Shown in pieces: positions 60,787 through 64,000 of a DNA stretch of 64,000 nt (position 1 is the stretch's first letter; each line of letters starts with the position of its first letter). A model generated the notes under the pieces. The model made no database searches and had not been told where the DNA came from. It worked only from the letters and a program-made list of their open reading frames with translations. Made by a program: the position numbers and the translations under genes. Source of the stretch: Epiperipatus broadwayi (lineage: Eukaryota > Onychophora > Udeonychophora > Euonychophora > Peripatidae); assembly GCA_028023455.1 (NCBI GenBank), contig JAQFVV010006274.1, forward strand, positions 5,706,001-5,770,000, read 5' to 3'.

Positions 60787-63700
60787 GTAATTTTTTTTTT
60801 TTTTTATAGAATAGCTCAAATAATAAAACTTCAGTGAAATGAGTGAGAATTTTAACTATATGTGTAATGTAAGAAGTCATTAGTACTGTTGAAATATTAT
60901 TAAAATGTGTTTTGTATGGGAAATATACCAATTAAGTGAAAATGTTTTAAAAATTACACATCTGTTAGCTTTTTGTGTTACCCAAAAATATGAAAATTGG
61001 ATATTTAATTTTGGTGTGAATTACACAGTTTATAAAGTTTAGGGAAAAGTTATTGCAAAAATGCAATATTATAGTTTGAGAAAAAAAATATTTATCTTTA
61101 TTATTAAGCTTTAAAATTAAGAAAATATACATTGACATCAATAAGACTATTTGAAAATGTAAATAAAATTAAAAGAAGATTGTTTCTGAGTATTAGATGT
61201 TTTTACAGACTGTTTGCCAATATTCAAGTTGTTTAGAATACAATAGTGAAATAAAAGCTAATATTAAAATTTTAAGAATGTTTAATTGACTTAAACCAAT
61301 TAATATGAGAAAAAAAATAAGATAAAGGGATAAATAATATAGAATAAAATTTAAATATTTTTCGGCAGACTTTATTCAAGAATATTTGTATATCTAAATT
61401 ATAAATAAGAAAATAGTATACATTTTTGAGACATATGGTAAGAAACACTTAAAAATTCTAGAGAAATAGGCATTGTAAGGGTCACTTACAACTCACATAA
61501 ACGCTCAGGTTAATGTACTCTAATAAATAGCTTAACATATAAATGATTGAGGTCAACATAATAAATAATTAAAAAAGTTAACTTACATGTATATTAGTGT
61601 CAATTAGAAAGCATTAGCTTTAAATAAAAAATATATTTCTCTAACTAGACATAACAATTAAAGTTTAAAGATCCCACATATATAAATAAAATAAAAGTAA
61701 ACCTTTTGTTTAATAACCATGTAAACTAACCAGGACTTTAACTTTAGAACCTGAATATAATCTAGGTCAAGCATATCCAAACAATCCATTGTTCAAAAGA
61801 TAAAAGTTTAGAATTCAATTACTTAATTGAAAATATTAATTAACTCAACAATCATTATATATAAAAACCTCCTGAAGAAAAATAAAAGAAAAACACGTAG
61901 TGTATTTTCTAAAGATTCGAAGATCAGAATTGCTAAAAAAGATGGTAAACTAAGTCAAAGGATATTCATTTACATATCCTTGGTCAGCAATAAATTCATC
62001 TATAAGATTACAAATTCATACCCAAGGGAGTTTCATATTAGTCAGCAATCATTCAGAAGAATATAAATATTCTTAATTGTGAAAACTATAAGGGAATAGC
62101 AGCACATCATTTGAATATTATCAGAAGAGTAACTTTGCATCTGTTAATATATATATATATTGCAAAATCGCATTTTAAAGCTTTTAATTTTAAATAATTT
62201 ATAAGCAAGAATATTTAAGTTATTTAAAAGCTATGCCAATGTTTTCCTGCTAAACAACTTGCCATGGAGGTCTTGTGTAGACACTTACCAGAAGATGTAA
62301 ATATTAATTCATTAATCGAATGCCTAATTGAGATGCAAAAATTCTATAGAATGACTTATCTTAGTTTCACTATATCAGCTTGCAGACGAGAGGGCAGCGC
62401 CATACCGGAGCTGACCGACAGCGCTTCACCCTACCAATGTATGAATCACAGAAAGAGTATGAATCTACAAGATCAAGAGACTTTGCTATGAGGTTTAAGA
62501 ACATTTTATAGGACATTCTCAAATCAAAAGTGTTATTCAAATCATTTAAATAAATCATCTGAACCTCTAAAACACAATGGGGAAGCATATGCCTAGCTTG
62601 GATTGTTTCATTTATCAAATCACAAAATGAAGACAGGGATTACACCTTATAGGATGGGCAAATATTTTTGTTTTATAATAAATAAAATTTAGGTTTCTCT
62701 TCTTAGACAAACTTGACAGATCGTCCAACTTAATATGGGAGAATAAAATTTATATTTCCCCACATTAAGAACATTCCCTTTCTACAGAACAAAATTAATT
62801 TTGTTATACTAATTAACTAATAACTCTTGTTTATTTTTATTTATTTTTTTCGGTATGAAAGACTAATCCTCTTGAATACTTGTACTTTACTATCAACAGT
62901 AGATCATTAATATACAGGGGGTTTCTTTTCCAAGGAAGATGGCTTTGTCAGTTGGAATAAGCTGCAAGGACACCAACCACTAAACTACTGTCTGGGTTTA
63001 GATATAAACTTATTAGGATTCTTATTGTAATAAATTTATAAATACTCAGTGCTAATGATCTAACAGCGATAGAAGGGAGATAGTTTGAATCATCAATTAT
63101 CTTATTAAATGTTAGGGATGCATGCCAGGCACTCACCAAGTTGTTAGGATAATGTTTGAATAGTTCTTAATTTTTCTTTGTTAAAATAAAAACATGTTAA
63201 ACTATTTTGAAACTTTGAGAAGTCTCTGATTTATCAAAACAATTCTATTTTAGCATGATTCCATAGTATTTAAATTATATGTACACACATACTCTTTTTT
63301 CTTATATCATAATATATTTTGTCAAGGTTGGTTGCAAAGTCAGTAATTCATTGCACTTATATAAAAGTGAGGATATTGTTATTTATGTAGATTCACCCCT
63401 GAAGAGAATCAACTTCTCCTTGAGTTTGAAATCTGTGGCATAATGGAAACCTGAAAGAGGGGTAGGAAATGGGTGAACTGATATAAATTGTGTTCAGATT
63501 TAATGCATAATCATTTAAGCTAGCCATTAGAGATGGATGCAATCGTACATCAAGTTTTTCATCGCCTCATTCACTGCATTCTACAAGAAGACCCTAGGTC
63601 CATCTGTAGTAAGATGCAAATCCCCTCTCCCATGTGGAAACCGGACCGTTACAGCATTTAAAAAACTATAATTCTGTTTGCAATTTTATAAACATATAAA

Positions 63701-64000
63701 AATGGTTTATTATGAAGAAAAAACAGTGATTTGATAAGATCAGTTTGAATGGTTCAAATGCAAATAAAAATAAAACAAATTAATAATTAAGTTCATATGT
63801 AAAAAAAAGATTCAAAAAACTTTTGTCAGTAATATGATTTAAGTGTAGACAACCTTAGTTAAGTTGCATGAAATTGTATACATCTTCTAGAATTACATTG
63901 AAATCTTCAAGAAGTATTATTTTACATTAAATGATTATTGGAAAGAATAGCATCATTGTTTGAATAAATGAAATTAAAAAGATTATAATTGTGGTCATTG
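60787..64000 (+). other. Intron downstream of exon 8 (partial)
   Basis: AT-rich sequence continuing past the window end. A stretch near 62790-62920 resembles 12470-12600 (shared TTATTTATTTTT..CGGTATGAA, ATCATTAAT, ACAGGGGGT), suggesting a low-copy dispersed repeat. Less AT-rich pockets at 62385-62440 and 63540-63650 are not identified. No exon is recognised. Confidence 0.65.

Noticed and set aside
62264-62491. 75-codon ORF in the last intron as an EML exon
   Set aside because: Its sequence does not resemble the expected next EML blade (an HSSHVTNV-type segment) and has no suitable acceptor in phase.

Overview
The window looks like an AT-rich metazoan nuclear genome, with long repeat-filled introns and compact spliced exons. 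It is most probably from a mollusc, and a cephalopod is a good guess given the strong AT bias and the mix of RTE, I-like and Penelope-like retroelements. That taxonomic call is inference; the sequence alone does not prove it.

There is one host gene, on the + strand. Eight exons (2919-3079, 3177-3302, 14511-14642, 14724-14880, 29468-29565, 36955-37042, 52932-53027, 60656-60786) join with perfect reading-frame continuity into about 329 residues. They belong to an echinoderm microtubule-associated protein-like (EML) protein, covering the end of the first and much of the second WD40 (TAPE) beta-propeller. Both gene ends lie outside the window. Two introns are tiny (97 and 81 bp); the other five complete ones are 7.4 to 15.9 kb.

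The large introns are packed with mobile DNA. 1.7-8 kb: a long-armed fold-back, two inverted Penelope-like (PLE) GIY-YIG fragments, a PLE reverse transcriptase fragment and a candidate solo LTR. 15.4-18.7 kb: a full-length but frame-broken RTE LINE on the - strand with a 14-bp target-site duplication. 21.5-27.9 kb: a LINE with two intact ORFs (CCHC/AT-hook ORF1; endonuclease, reverse transcriptase and zinc-finger ORF2) and a tail that runs into about 980 bp of perfect TAA repeat. 30.1-32.3 kb: a tandem/inverted array of a 445-bp unit, each unit carrying a hammerhead-ribozyme-like motif, interrupted by a LINE 3' fragment. 33.8-34.6 kb and 40.57-40.95 kb: tandem repeats. 35.6-36.4 and 57.2-58.0 kb: inverted copies of a CCAAT-rich dispersed repeat. 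47.8-52.7 kb: inverted PLE 3' ends, one carrying a clean 501-bp solo LTR with a 5-bp duplication. 60.3-60.5 kb: a diverged sense-strand copy of the hammerhead unit just upstream of the last exon.

The most notable signals are the hammerhead-bearing tandem unit (a retrozyme or PLE terminal-repeat candidate), the intact LINE with its giant TAA tail, and the many inverted repeat pairs within one pre-mRNA, one of which flanks exons 6 and 7. No CRISPR, operon, rRNA or functional tRNA gene was seen.
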